From Paenibacillus sp. J2TS4 (lineage in GTDB: Bacteria; Bacillota; Bacilli; Paenibacillales; NBRC-103111), in contig NZ_BOSH01000010.1 of NCBI RefSeq assembly GCF_018403245.1, positions 1-64,000 of the forward strand: DNA of 64,000 nt, written 5' to 3'. How positions within the stretch are numbered: the stretch's first letter is position 1; each line of letters starts with the position of its first letter. Shown here piece by piece: positions 53,363 to 62,279 of the stretch. The translations under genes were made by a program, and so were the position numbers. The notes beneath the pieces were generated by a model. The model was given only the letters and a program-made list of their open reading frames with translations. It had not been told where the DNA came from and searched no databases.

Positions 53363-53393
53363 CGTGGTAACCTCCTTTTTTCAAAGCTGTCCG

Positions 53394-54401
53394 CTATTTC
53401 AACGTTAACTGATTTAAGTATTTGACAAGCTGATCCAGCTGTTCCTCCGTCAAATTAACCTTAGGCATCTTATTGCCCGGTTTGACCGCCTGAGGATCGC
53501 GAATCCAAGCTTTTAGGTTCTCGTCATTATGTTCCAGGATACCCGTAATCAACTCGCGGTCAGCGAACCCTGTCAGGTTAGGCCCCATACTTAAGCCATC
53601 CGCTCCAACCGCATGACAAGCTAAACAGTTATCTTTGAAAATTTGCTCTCCTTGAGCAGCATCAGCGGTAATCGTTGCAGGTTTCTTCATGGCCTCAATC
53701 CAATCCAAGAAATCGGCTTCCGTCTTCGCAACCACTTTAAAGTCCATCAAGGCGTGAGAGGCTCCGCAAAGCTCAGCACATTTACCACGGTAGATACCCG
53801 GTTCATCGGCTTCCAAATGGCTGACGTTCATCATGCCAGGGTTCGTGTCAATTTTTCCACCCAGCGCAGGCACCCAGAAGGAGTGGTTCACATCCGAAGC
53901 GGTCACCTGGAACGAAACCTTCTGTCCCGCAGGAATGACGAGATCTTGAGCCGTAACAATTCCATGTTGAGGATACTCGAATTGCCACCAGAATTGATGC
54001 GCGGTCACTTTAACCTGGAGGACGTCATCGTTCTGAGTATAATCCTCGGAATGCTTAAAAGTATAAGTGACAGTAGGAACCGCGAGAATGATCAATAGAA
54101 TGATCGGAATAACGGTCCAGATAACCTCCAGCAAGTGGCTTCCTTCCACCTGTTTAGGAATGATATCCTTGTCACCCTTACGCTTGGAAAAGCGCAACAA
54201 AACATACGTGTAGATGGAAATAACGACCACAAACACGAATATCATGATTCCGATGCTGAGCTTGATCATGAACAACTGTTCTCTTGCTACAGGCCCTTTA
54301 GGATCAAGCGCGGAAAGGTTAGGTTCACCACATCCGGTCAGCAAAAACGCCAATACCGCCAAAAGGGGCATTAGACGCCATACAAATTTCCAACGATTCA
54401 T
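53394..54401 (-). CDS. ctaC: cytochrome c oxidase subunit II with fused cytochrome c
   Basis: A 335-aa lipoprotein subunit: lipobox FLLTGC (Cys about 24), two membrane helices, then the CuA domain with GKCAELCGASHALMDF (Cys, Glu, Cys, His and Met ligands). A C-terminal cytochrome c domain follows, with CLACH heme attachment and Met ligand in GNKMPKVNL. This fusion defines the caa3 type. It is the first gene of the cluster here; ctaA and ctaB are not in the window. Confidence 0.95.
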   Translation of the reverse strand: MNRWKFVWRLMPLLAVLAFLLTGCGEPNLSALDPKGPVAREQLFMIKLSIGIMIFVFVVVISIYTYVLLRFSKRKGDKDIIPKQVEGSHLLEVIWTVIPIILLIILAVPTVTYTFKHSEDYTQNDDVLQVKVTAHQFWWQFEYPQHGIVTAQDLVIPAGQKVSFQVTASDVNHSFWVPALGGKIDTNPGMMNVSHLEADEPGIYRGKCAELCGASHALMDFKVVAKTEADFLDWIEAMKKPATITADAAQGEQIFKDNCLACHAVGADGLSMGPNLTGFADRELITGILEHNDENLKAWIRDPQAVKPGNKMPKVNLTEEQLDQLVKYLNQLTLK

Positions 54402-54685
54402 CTTTTATCAACCCCAATTCTGTTTTAACCGCTATCACCATGGATGCGCACCGTGTCAAGAAACCTAATACGTATTAACTATAAATTCGTTATAAAGGTT
54501 TGTCAATCTTCCTAGGAAAGTTCACACAATGTTCTAAATCCTTGCCACGACACGGTTTTCGTCTTCAGGCATTTAGGGAGAGCCGGCTTTGTTTATACAG
54601 GTTTTCCCGTTAGCTTCCTGGCATAAATTAAACTTCCTGACTCATCCTATCTATACAACGATTATTCGCAACAAGGAGGAAAATC

Positions 54686-55378
54686 ATGCATATTCATTTG
54701 AATCGCTCTTTATATTTTGCTATGATCGCCATTCTGGTCGTCTTGACCAGCGGCTGTTACGATCTCAATGCGGACCGCAGGAACGCGAACAATTACGGCA
54801 GCAGCAAAGAAGTTCCACGTGCCGAACAAGGTAACCGGACTTACGGTATCCAGCAGCAGAGTACGGCACTTCATAATAACAGCAGCCTGGTCTTCAGCCA
54901 GAAGCTGTCTCGGGAAGTCGAGTCGCTGGACGGAGTGAACAGCGCCATCGTCATGCTGACCGACCACAATGCTTACTGCGCCATCCTCGTCGACAATTCA
55001 GCAACGGGAACGACCGGCAGTACAAGCGAACGTAAGGAAACGAATAATTCAGGCACTTCACTGGGCCGGTATAATCCGTTTACGTTTAACCAGTATGCCA
55101 ACCCTAATGACTTGGCGACAGGCATTAACAATTATGACACGGTAGAAGAACCTGACCGGTTAGCCCATGGCTTCAAGCAAACCATCGCGAACAAAATCCG
55201 GGAAGCCCACCCATCGGTACAGCAGGTTTACATTTCGGCCAATCGCGATTTTATTAACCAAATGAACACTTATGCCCAAGAAAGCTGGAAAGGCTATCCA
55301 CTCGACAGTTACGTGGAGCAGTTCAATACTACCGTCAAGCAGTTGTTCATCCGTGACGATAACAAACCGGTACGTTAA
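54686..55378 (+). CDS. YhcN/YlaJ-family sporulation lipoprotein
   Basis: A 230-aa lipoprotein: signal peptide with lipobox VLTSGC (Cys about 24), then the YhcN/YlaJ domain (LSREVESLDGVNSAIVMLTD, AYCAILVDNS, HPSVQQVYISANRDF). Such proteins are found in the spore inner membrane or forespore in Bacillus. AAGGAGG lies 8 nt before the ATG. It is divergent from ctaC, with 284 bp between. Confidence 0.88.
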   Translation: MHIHLNRSLYFAMIAILVVLTSGCYDLNADRRNANNYGSSKEVPRAEQGNRTYGIQQQSTALHNNSSLVFSQKLSREVESLDGVNSAIVMLTDHNAYCAILVDNSATGTTGSTSERKETNNSGTSLGRYNPFTFNQYANPNDLATGINNYDTVEEPDRLAHGFKQTIANKIREAHPSVQQVYISANRDFINQMNTYAQESWKGYPLDSYVEQFNTTVKQLFIRDDNKPVR

Positions 55379-55558
55379 TCGGCAGGCTGCCGGTTCGTAC
55401 ACCCATTGACCCCTGATCCAATTCGCACAGATTACCTATCTTATATAGTAGATATTTTCAAAAATTTAACTGAATTTAGCTTCCTATTCGGGTAATCTGG
55501 CGAAAATATGGTATCATTTAATAATGAATACCCATTGGATGCAAGGAGGTAACCTTTG

Positions 55559-56704
55559 ATGAGAATCATTTCCATAGAACCTACTCCAAGTCCTAATTCG
55601 ATGAAAATCAATTTGGATGAAAAGCTTCCCGACGGCATCCGCAAGGAATATACCGCCGCCGATAAATCCAAGGCTCCCGAGGTGCTGCGGCAGCTGCTGG
55701 ACATTGAAGGAGTCACCGGCCTGTACCACGCCTCCGACTTTCTTGCCATAGACCGCCATCCGCGAGGAGACTGGCAGCGCATCCTTGCCCAGGCGAGAGA
55801 AATTATCGGAGAGAGCGACCAAGCGGCCGCCAGCCCCTTGGCCGAAGCCGTATCCGCCGATGAGGCAGCTCCTGCTTATGGCGAAGTCAAGGTGCTGGTG
55901 CAGTCGTTCCGCGGAATCCCGATGCAAATTCGCGTAAGCAGCGGCACAGAGGAGCAGCGGGCTGCGCTTCCCGAACGGTTCTCCCAGGCGGCGATGACTG
56001 CCGGACTCGCTTCACCCAATTTAATTAAAGAACGTAAATTGGAGGAGCAGGGCGTTCGCTACGGAGAGCTTAAGGACGTTCTCGAAGAAATCGTCCGGGA
56101 ATATGACGCGGCGTATGATTCGGAGCGGCTGCAAGCCTTGATCGAGCAAGCCGTCCAGCAAGCGCCGGGAGATACGGTAACGGAAGAAGCCGCCTCTCTG
56201 GACGAGCTGGCATCGGCTATGAACAGCGAGGATTGGCGAATCCGTTACGCCGCACTGGAACGAATCGAGCCGACCGAAGAAGCGATTCCCCAGCTAGCCC
56301 GCGTATTGGATGACCCTCAAATGTCGATCCGCCGCCTGGCTACCGTATACCTCGGCGATATTGGAGGCCCGGAAGTTATGCCTCTCTTGTTCAAGGCATT
56401 GAAGGACGCCACCGTGGCCGTCCGCAGAACGGCGGGCGATACTCTGTCGGACTTGGGTGATCCAGCCGCTATCGGTCCGATGGCGGAAGCGTTGCAGGAT
56501 CGGAACAAGCTCGTCCGCTGGCGCGCTGCCCGCTTCCTCTACGAAACCGGAGACGATACCGCCTTGCCCGCTTTGAAGGCAGCCAAGGACGACCCGGAAT
56601 TCGAGGTGAGCATGCAGATCCATCTGGCCATTGAACGAATCGAGGGCGGAGAAGCCGCTCTCGGTTCCGTCTGGCAGCAGATGACCAATCGCTCCCGCGA
56701 ATAA
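55559..56704 (+). CDS. CvfC-like protein: Nfu/NifU N-terminal domain plus HEAT repeats
   Basis: A 381-aa cytoplasmic protein. Residues 1-85 match the Nfu N-terminal scaffold domain (IEPTPSPNSMKINLDEKLPD, GVTGLYHASDFLAIDR). A middle domain about 100-200 follows, then PBS-lyase-type HEAT repeats from residue 215 on (DWRIRYAALERIEPTEEAIP, SIRRLATVYLGDIGGPEVMP, VRRTAGDTLSDLGDPAAIGP). The order is that of the 'conserved virulence factor C' family of Staphylococcus and Bacillales. AAGGAGGT lies 8 nt before ATG 55559. Its molecular role is not known; protein scaffolding is likely. Confidence 0.82.
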   Translation: MRIISIEPTPSPNSMKINLDEKLPDGIRKEYTAADKSKAPEVLRQLLDIEGVTGLYHASDFLAIDRHPRGDWQRILAQAREIIGESDQAAASPLAEAVSADEAAPAYGEVKVLVQSFRGIPMQIRVSSGTEEQRAALPERFSQAAMTAGLASPNLIKERKLEEQGVRYGELKDVLEEIVREYDAAYDSERLQALIEQAVQQAPGDTVTEEAASLDELASAMNSEDWRIRYAALERIEPTEEAIPQLARVLDDPQMSIRRLATVYLGDIGGPEVMPLLFKALKDATVAVRRTAGDTLSDLGDPAAIGPMAEALQDRNKLVRWRAARFLYETGDDTALPALKAAKDDPEFEVSMQIHLAIERIEGGEAALGSVWQQMTNRSRE

Positions 56705-56713
56705 TGTTACTCT

Positions 56714-56738
56714 CAGGACCGGTTAACAGCCGGTCCTG
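56714..56738. terminator. hairpin between convergent genes
   Basis: CAGGACCGG and CCGGTCCTG form a perfect 9-bp stem with a 7-nt loop between the ends of the CvfC-like gene and pncB. T-runs are weak on both sides. Confidence 0.6.
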
Positions 56739-56740
56739 AA

Positions 56741-58201
56741 TCATTCAGGAGGCTGTTTCCCGGCCAGATGCTTGTCTATCAGCTCCATCTTCATATCCCA
56801 TAATTTCCGGCTTAATGAAACTGGATACAGCTCCGGATTAAGCTTCCGTAAATATTCCGGCCAGAATAATCTCAATTGCTCTTTATGATGCTTGCGGATT
56901 TGTCCCAGGTCGGGAAGAGAGTATACCTGTTCTCCTTCTATGTATATCGGTTTAAGCATGGGCACCGCATCATAGTTGGACACGGTCTTGCGGATGAACG
57001 TATGGGTCGGATTGAACAGTTTAACATCCTTCCCCTGCTGAACCTCGTCTTCCTCCTGCAATGCAATATAGTCTCCATCCGCCTTGCCTGTTGAGCGATT
57101 AATGATCCGATATACTTCTTTAATGCCGGGAGTCGTGATTTTCTCGGGATTGCCGGATATTTTAATGGCGGGTATATACTCTCCATCCACTTCTCGGGCC
57201 ACCAGCTTGTAAACCCCGCCAAGCGAAGGCTGGTCTCCGGCAGTAATCAGCTGGGTTCCCACACCCCATGAGTCTATTTGGGCCCCTTGCGCCTTAAGGT
57301 TAAAAATCGTATTCTCATCCAAGTCATTGGATGCAGTAATTTTGACCTCCTGCAAGCCTGCCTCATCCAGCATCTTGCGCGCCCGTATAGACAGGTAGGC
57401 CAGATCTCCGCTATCCAACCGGATGCCTAACAGCCGCTTTCCCTGTTCCTTCAGCTTAAGGCCAATCTTGATGGCGTTAGGCACCCCGCTTTTAAGTGTG
57501 TCGTACGTATCTACAAGAAGGATAACCTGCTGCGGCAAGGCGGCGGCAAATCGTTCAAACGCGTCTTCCTCGGAGGGATGGCTCTGTACCCAGGCGTGGG
57601 CATGCGTCCCTTTCGTCGGAATTCCGAACTTCATCCCGGCCAGCATGTTGGACGTTCCGTCAAAACCAGCCACATAGGCTGCCCGCGCTCCCCAAACGGC
57701 GGCATCGGCCTCCTGGGCTCTCCGGGTCCCGAACTCCAGCAATTGATCCGCTCCCGCCACCTGCTTGATTCTTGCCGCTTTCGTCGCCAACAGCGTCTGA
57801 TAATTCATGAAGTTAAGCAGCGCCGTCTCAATAAGCTGGGCTTCGAATATTCTGGCCTCGACTCTCATGAGAGGCTCGTTCGGGAAGACCAAGGATCCCT
57901 CTTCCATAGAATATAAATTGCCGGTGAAGCGGAAGGCTCTCAGCTCGTCCAGAAAACGCGGATCATAGCTCTCCTCCTGCTCGGCCAAATATTGGATCGA
58001 AGCTTCGTCGAACTTCAGTTCATTCAAATAATTAACGATTCTCTCCAATCCGGCAAACACGGCGAATCCATTGCCGAAAGGCAGCTTGCGAAAATAAGCG
58101 TCAAACACCGTTTTGTTATTATGGCTTCCATTATACCAGTGGGCATACATCATGTTGATTTGATATTTGTCCGTATGCAGAGACATATTTGCAGAATCCA
58201 A
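56741..58201 (-). CDS. pncB: nicotinate phosphoribosyltransferase
   Basis: A 486-aa enzyme that makes nicotinate mononucleotide from nicotinate, PRPP and ATP in the NAD salvage pathway. Family stretches: NMMYAHWYNGSHNNKTVFDA, LLEFGTRRAQEADAAVWGAR, FGIPTKGTHAHAWV and GIRLDSGDLAYLS. Length fits the Gram-positive PncB. It is preceded by pncA by 16 bp, so the two consecutive salvage steps are encoded together. Confidence 0.93.
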   Translation of the reverse strand: MDSANMSLHTDKYQINMMYAHWYNGSHNNKTVFDAYFRKLPFGNGFAVFAGLERIVNYLNELKFDEASIQYLAEQEESYDPRFLDELRAFRFTGNLYSMEEGSLVFPNEPLMRVEARIFEAQLIETALLNFMNYQTLLATKAARIKQVAGADQLLEFGTRRAQEADAAVWGARAAYVAGFDGTSNMLAGMKFGIPTKGTHAHAWVQSHPSEEDAFERFAAALPQQVILLVDTYDTLKSGVPNAIKIGLKLKEQGKRLLGIRLDSGDLAYLSIRARKMLDEAGLQEVKITASNDLDENTIFNLKAQGAQIDSWGVGTQLITAGDQPSLGGVYKLVAREVDGEYIPAIKISGNPEKITTPGIKEVYRIINRSTGKADGDYIALQEEDEVQQGKDVKLFNPTHTFIRKTVSNYDAVPMLKPIYIEGEQVYSLPDLGQIRKHHKEQLRLFWPEYLRKLNPELYPVSLSRKLWDMKMELIDKHLAGKQPPE

Positions 58202-58217
58202 AGCGTCCTAAATCCCC

Positions 58218-58775
58218 CTATTCATTGATTACCGATCCGTCATTTACAATTTTGGCTCCCAAGGTAGCTTTAAAATGGGAGAGCGCCCAAGCATGCCCCG
58301 CCGGATTGAAACTGGCTACCGCATCCTGATGGATGACGATTTGAAACCCTTTATTATAAGCTTCCACCGCAGTATGCAGCACGCAAATATCCGTACATAC
58401 TCCAACGAGATGAACTTCCTTAATCCCGCGTTCGCGCAGCTTTTCCTCCAGATCGGTTCCGTGAAAAGAACTATATCTTGTTTTATCCATCCAGTAAATA
58501 CGATCTTGGTATTTCTCATACACTTCCTTCAGTTGCCCGTACAGCTCTCGCCCGCTGGTTCCCCTTATGTTATGAGGAGGAAATAGAAGAGTCTCCGGAT
58601 GATCCGGATCATTCTCCTCATGCAAATCGACCGCCATGACTACAAAATCGCCCCGTTCTGCGAACTCCCTCGTCAGGCCGGCCATTCTCTCTTCTATAGC
58701 AATGGCGGGTTCTCCGCAGGGCAGCTTCCCTTCGACAAAATCAAAAGTATAATCGATCACAATTAAAGCCTTCAT
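58218..58775 (-). CDS. pncA: nicotinamidase (isochorismatase family)
   Basis: A 185-aa hydrolase converting nicotinamide to nicotinate. The catalytic Asp is in VIDYTFDFVEG, metal His in AVDLHEENDP, Lys in DKTRYSSFHGTDLE and the nucleophile Cys in GVCTDICVLHTAV. Its ATG overlaps the end of the PH-domain gene by 4 bp. Upstream of pncB in the same operon. Confidence 0.92.
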   Translation of the reverse strand: MKALIVIDYTFDFVEGKLPCGEPAIAIEERMAGLTREFAERGDFVVMAVDLHEENDPDHPETLLFPPHNIRGTSGRELYGQLKEVYEKYQDRIYWMDKTRYSSFHGTDLEEKLRERGIKEVHLVGVCTDICVLHTAVEAYNKGFQIVIHQDAVASFNPAGHAWALSHFKATLGAKIVNDGSVINE

Positions 58776-60406
58776 TGCTCCTCCTCCTTCTCTAATGGCG
58801 GATGGCCGGGCCCGTCATTCCACCTGCGATACCAGGCAAGAATAGACAGTCCATCCTCCGCCGGCATTCCTTTAATGGCAAGCTCGCTTCCCCCTCCGCC
58901 AGAGGCGACTGTCGCCTTAGCCGTGCAGAGCCCTTTTCTCAATTGCAGAGGGTGACGGCTGATGCTGTACGACTGAATCCGTCTTCTCGGAATTATAGCC
59001 GTTACCCGGCTAATTCTCCGAAAGCGGAAGATAAGCTGGTCCCGTTCCACAAGCCAGCCGGCCGACCTGTGCTTCCACCAGCCCAGCAGCAAAAATACGG
59101 CAACGAGCAGCCAGCCAACCGCCCCCCAAGGAGTAAAATAACTAACGAGCAAAGTAACGATCGCCAGGAATACAGGTGCCGGCAGCAAGTACCCCGGCAT
59201 AGCTTTAACGGGTACGGGGGTGTAGGAGCGGGTTTCATCCCGTACGAATGCGGGCGTGAATTGCTCTAGAAAAGGCTGGATTTCACTCCGCCGCAGCAAA
59301 GGAAACAATAAGGTGGATTCTCCCTTTTCGTTGCCGTATCCAACACTCTCCACATGCACGGCTGCCAAGCCAAACGGCTGCCAAATCGGCTCTTCCACAA
59401 TGAGGATGGCCTGAATCCGTCTCAGCGGAAGGGTCACTCTCTTGATTTCCAGAAGCCCCCGCTCGATAAGCAGCTCCTCGCCTTTTCTTGTAATGGTAAA
59501 ATTCGCAAACCGGAGCATGGCAGACAGAATGGCGACCAAGGCCGCTGCCAATATAATCCCAAGCAGAAGTACGACTATAAGTTTCCAACCCAATTGAACA
59601 ATATTGTTTGTTGGAATCCAATTCGGAAAGAACTCCGTAATCTGTGTAGCTCCTGCAAAAATAAGAGAAAACGCCACCCCCAGGCTTCCTGAGGTTAATC
59701 CGGCAATAAACAATTGGCCAAAGGGAAGCTTGCGCGTCGGATAAGGTTTAGGCATGGATTCAGGCTTTAGCGGATGGTCAGCGGATAAGATGGAAGAAGG
59801 CTGCCCGCTTCTGCTTGCCGCTATATTATCCGGATAAGCCGGCTTCTGACCCTCCATCGCCTCTGGATGCCCTACTCCCGGCTCATCCGTTCGCCGGAAG
59901 TTGAGTGAATCAACCTTCCCGTCTTCCGGGACAGCTTGCGCCTTAGCGGTCGGTGCCCCCCGCAGCTCTTCCTGGAGCCGGGCCGCCGCTTCTTTCGTGA
60001 CTGCGGCAAGAACCGCTTCGGGCTTGCTGCCTCCGGCAGTTTGAACCTGTACACGGACTAATCCGAACAGTCTGTGAAGCACACCTTCCGTCAAGTCGAT
60101 GCTTTGAATCCGCTCGAACGGGATATACTGCCTCTTCTTAAAGAAGACACCTTGATAAACGAACAATTTGCCGTCTTCCGTTCCATAACGAAAAACAGCC
60201 CACGACCATACCCCCGAAACAACAGCCAGAACAAGGAAGACCGCTCCGAACAGAATCCTGTAATAATACTCCCCGGAGGTGCCCTGCCCCCTAAAAATCT
60301 GGGTCACGAAAATGATCAGAATAGGCAGCAGAAAATCTTTAACCGTACGCAGAGCCAACAGTACCGCAGCCACCGGATGAAGACGCTTGGCCTCATACAT
60401 CTTCAT
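58772..60406 (-). CDS. membrane protein with bacterial PH (bPH2) domains, YdbT-like
   Basis: A 544-aa membrane protein: paired N-terminal helices (about 10-35 and 50-72), a bPH2 domain (VFFKKRQYIPFERIQSIDLT), a long soluble linker, more helices, a second bPH2 (LPLRRIQAILIVEEPIWQPF) and a third (IIPRRRIQSYSISRHPLQLR). Three bPH2 repeats are typical of YdbT. It overlaps the YdbS-like gene by 14 bp and pncA by 4 bp. In Bacillus, YdbS/YdbT add to resistance against some peptide antibiotics; the mechanism is unclear. Confidence 0.85.
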   Translation of the reverse strand: MKMYEAKRLHPVAAVLLALRTVKDFLLPILIIFVTQIFRGQGTSGEYYYRILFGAVFLVLAVVSGVWSWAVFRYGTEDGKLFVYQGVFFKKRQYIPFERIQSIDLTEGVLHRLFGLVRVQVQTAGGSKPEAVLAAVTKEAAARLQEELRGAPTAKAQAVPEDGKVDSLNFRRTDEPGVGHPEAMEGQKPAYPDNIAASRSGQPSSILSADHPLKPESMPKPYPTRKLPFGQLFIAGLTSGSLGVAFSLIFAGATQITEFFPNWIPTNNIVQLGWKLIVVLLLGIILAAALVAILSAMLRFANFTITRKGEELLIERGLLEIKRVTLPLRRIQAILIVEEPIWQPFGLAAVHVESVGYGNEKGESTLLFPLLRRSEIQPFLEQFTPAFVRDETRSYTPVPVKAMPGYLLPAPVFLAIVTLLVSYFTPWGAVGWLLVAVFLLLGWWKHRSAGWLVERDQLIFRFRRISRVTAIIPRRRIQSYSISRHPLQLRKGLCTAKATVASGGGGSELAIKGMPAEDGLSILAWYRRWNDGPGHPPLEKEEEQ

Positions 60407-60872
60407 GAGAAACCCTCGCTAGTTCGGCAATCCGGTCTCTAACCTGATCGGCTATTTCACCCGCCAACGCAGGAATTTCGTGGCTGCCTGCAGCGGTGGA
60501 GAAGGTAACCGTAGAAAGCCCGAATTTGCGCATGATGGGGCCCTGACTCGTATCTACGTGCTGCACCCTGACCATCGGGATGATCGTCCGGGTACGGAAT
60601 ACAATTCCTCTTTGCAGATCGATCTCCTCATCCCGGATTTCATAGCGCCAGCGGTGCCAGCTCCATTTGGGAACAATGAGTACAAACCATACGATGCCCA
60701 GCAAGATCAGCCCCCACACCAGAGCGGAAATCCAATAAGGCCAATCGAATTTCAAGGTTAAAAACAACAGAACTCCACCAGCCGCGGCCATCAGGATGGA
60801 AATAATCGCGCCTTCCCAACGCCAAACGGTTAGAGCGCGGTCGTCAATTCTATGACTGGGTTCCGGACGCAT
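60393..60872 (-). CDS. membrane protein with one bPH2 domain, YdbS-like
   Basis: A 159-aa protein: two helices (about 21-40 and 45-67) followed by a bPH2 domain (YEIRDEEIDLQRGIVFRTRT, IIPMVRVQHVDTSQGPIMRK, FGLSTVTFSTAAGSHEIP). AAGGAGAT lies 6 nt before the ATG. First gene of a four-gene operon with the YdbT-like protein, pncA and pncB. Confidence 0.85.
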   Translation of the reverse strand: MRPEPSHRIDDRALTVWRWEGAIISILMAAAGGVLLFLTLKFDWPYWISALVWGLILLGIVWFVLIVPKWSWHRWRYEIRDEEIDLQRGIVFRTRTIIPMVRVQHVDTSQGPIMRKFGLSTVTFSTAAGSHEIPALAGEIADQVRDRIAELARVSHEDV

Positions 60873-60922
60873 GAGACATCTCCTTAGCAGAGACTGGTTC
60901 AGCCTCAGCCTCTCTATTGATA

Positions 60923-60975
60923 GCGAGGGGTGCCAGGATGGTCTTGGGAACCAAGAACCCCCAGCACTCCCTCGC
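60923..60975 (-). promoter_or_regulatory. structured leader upstream of the PH/pnc operon
   Basis: GCGAGGGAGTGC pairs with GCACCCCTCGC and encloses CTTGG/CCAAG, a long hairpin about 50 bp before the first start codon. There is no T-run, so it is not a simple terminator. It may be an attenuator, an RNA-binding site or a 5' stabiliser; I cannot match it to a known riboswitch. Confidence 0.35.
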
Positions 60976-61057
60976 GGACTTAAACTATTTCGTACATTCC
61001 ACTATTTATATTGTAACGCATAATGAAGCAGGATAACCATAAAAGTGAATTATGTGC

Positions 61058-62131
61058 CTATTCTACCTTAACGGCTTTATTCTGGGCAATTAGACAAAGC
61101 TCGGCGGCCTTGAAGGCATGTTTCTGAGTCATCGCCTCCTCCGTGCCGTTCAAGCAATCGAGAATAAGCTTCCCAAAATAAGGGAATCCGATTTGTCCGC
61201 GCACCGAAAAACGCTGCTCCCCTTCCTGGTTGAACAAATAAACATGATCTCCCTGAGGATCTCTGGCTACATCGATATATTTCCGCAGCTCAATCGTCCC
61301 GTCGGTACCGAGGATGATCGTTCTCCCGTCCCCCCACACTCCGAGCCCGTCCGGGGTAAACCAGTCTACCCTGAAGTAGTTGGTCGCCCCGTTATCGCCA
61401 ATCAGAGTGGCATCCCCAAAGTCTTCCAGCTCGGGGTATTCCTTATTATTATAATTAGCCACCTTGCTGCTAACCACCTCGGCGTCCTTCACTCCCGCAA
61501 AGGTCAAAAATTGCTCAATCTGGTGGCTGCCGATATCGCACAGGATGCCTCCATACTGCTCTTTCTTGAAGAACCAGTCCGGACGGGACGGCGCGTTCAA
61601 TCGATGAGGTCCGAGGCCGATCACCTGCAGAACGCGGCCTATTCTTCCTTCCCGGATAAGTTGCTCGGCGTACACAGAGCTTTCTACATGCAGCCTTTCA
61701 CTGTAGTAAACCGCATATTTCCGACCCGTCTCCTGAACCTTCGCTTTGGCCAGCTCCAGTTGATCCAGTGTCGTAAATGGCGCTTTATCCGTAAAGTAAT
61801 CTTTGCCATGGTCCATTACCCGCAGCCCGAGAGCGCATCGCTCCGACGGGATTTTGGCTCCGGCCACCAGCCGGATAGCCGGATCATTCAAAATCTGCTC
61901 CTCACTATCGGCAATCTGCACTTGCGGATAACGTTTTTGAAAATTGGCGCATTTCGCCGGATCAGGGTCGTACACCCATTTCAGCTCGGCCCCCGCCTCT
62001 AACAGACCGTTGCACATCCCAAAGATGTGTCCGTGATCGAGTCCGATGGCAGCAATCGGAAACTCTCCTTTTCCAACTACCGCGTTCGCCTTTCCTGTTG
62101 GCGCATAATTCATTCCATCTTTTTTCTGCAT
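61058..62131 (-). CDS. Gfo/Idh/MocA-like oxidoreductase with altered EKP motif
   Basis: A 357-aa protein. The Rossmann start is FPIAAIGLDHGHIFGMCNGL; where most relatives have EKP it reads GKDYFTDKAPF, so the Lys is kept but the flanking residues are not. YGGILCDIGSHQIEQFLTFA holds Asp/His. The start at 62131 is a choice: the open frame runs to 62248, but those 39 residues do not look like family sequence. It lies 148 bp after a second Gfo/Idh/MocA gene in the same direction. Likely a sugar or cyclitol dehydrogenase. Confidence 0.78.
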   Translation of the reverse strand: MQKKDGMNYAPTGKANAVVGKGEFPIAAIGLDHGHIFGMCNGLLEAGAELKWVYDPDPAKCANFQKRYPQVQIADSEEQILNDPAIRLVAGAKIPSERCALGLRVMDHGKDYFTDKAPFTTLDQLELAKAKVQETGRKYAVYYSERLHVESSVYAEQLIREGRIGRVLQVIGLGPHRLNAPSRPDWFFKKEQYGGILCDIGSHQIEQFLTFAGVKDAEVVSSKVANYNNKEYPELEDFGDATLIGDNGATNYFRVDWFTPDGLGVWGDGRTIILGTDGTIELRKYIDVARDPQGDHVYLFNQEGEQRFSVRGQIGFPYFGKLILDCLNGTEEAMTQKHAFKAAELCLIAQNKAVKVE

Positions 62132-62279
62132 CCTGTTCTTCAGCCCCTCTTCCCGAACTTTAATGAATTCATATTTTATAGTGTAATGAAATATTGAAAA
62201 TTTGGCAAAGTTAACCGGGACCCCCGAGGGGTATAATCCTCGTTTCAATTAACCTGTATTGGTTGTCACTAAAGCTATC

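Noticed and set aside
61118..62002. 294-aa open frame opposite the 61058 oxidoreductase
   Set aside because: Antisense to a clear enzyme gene and without a ribosome binding site.
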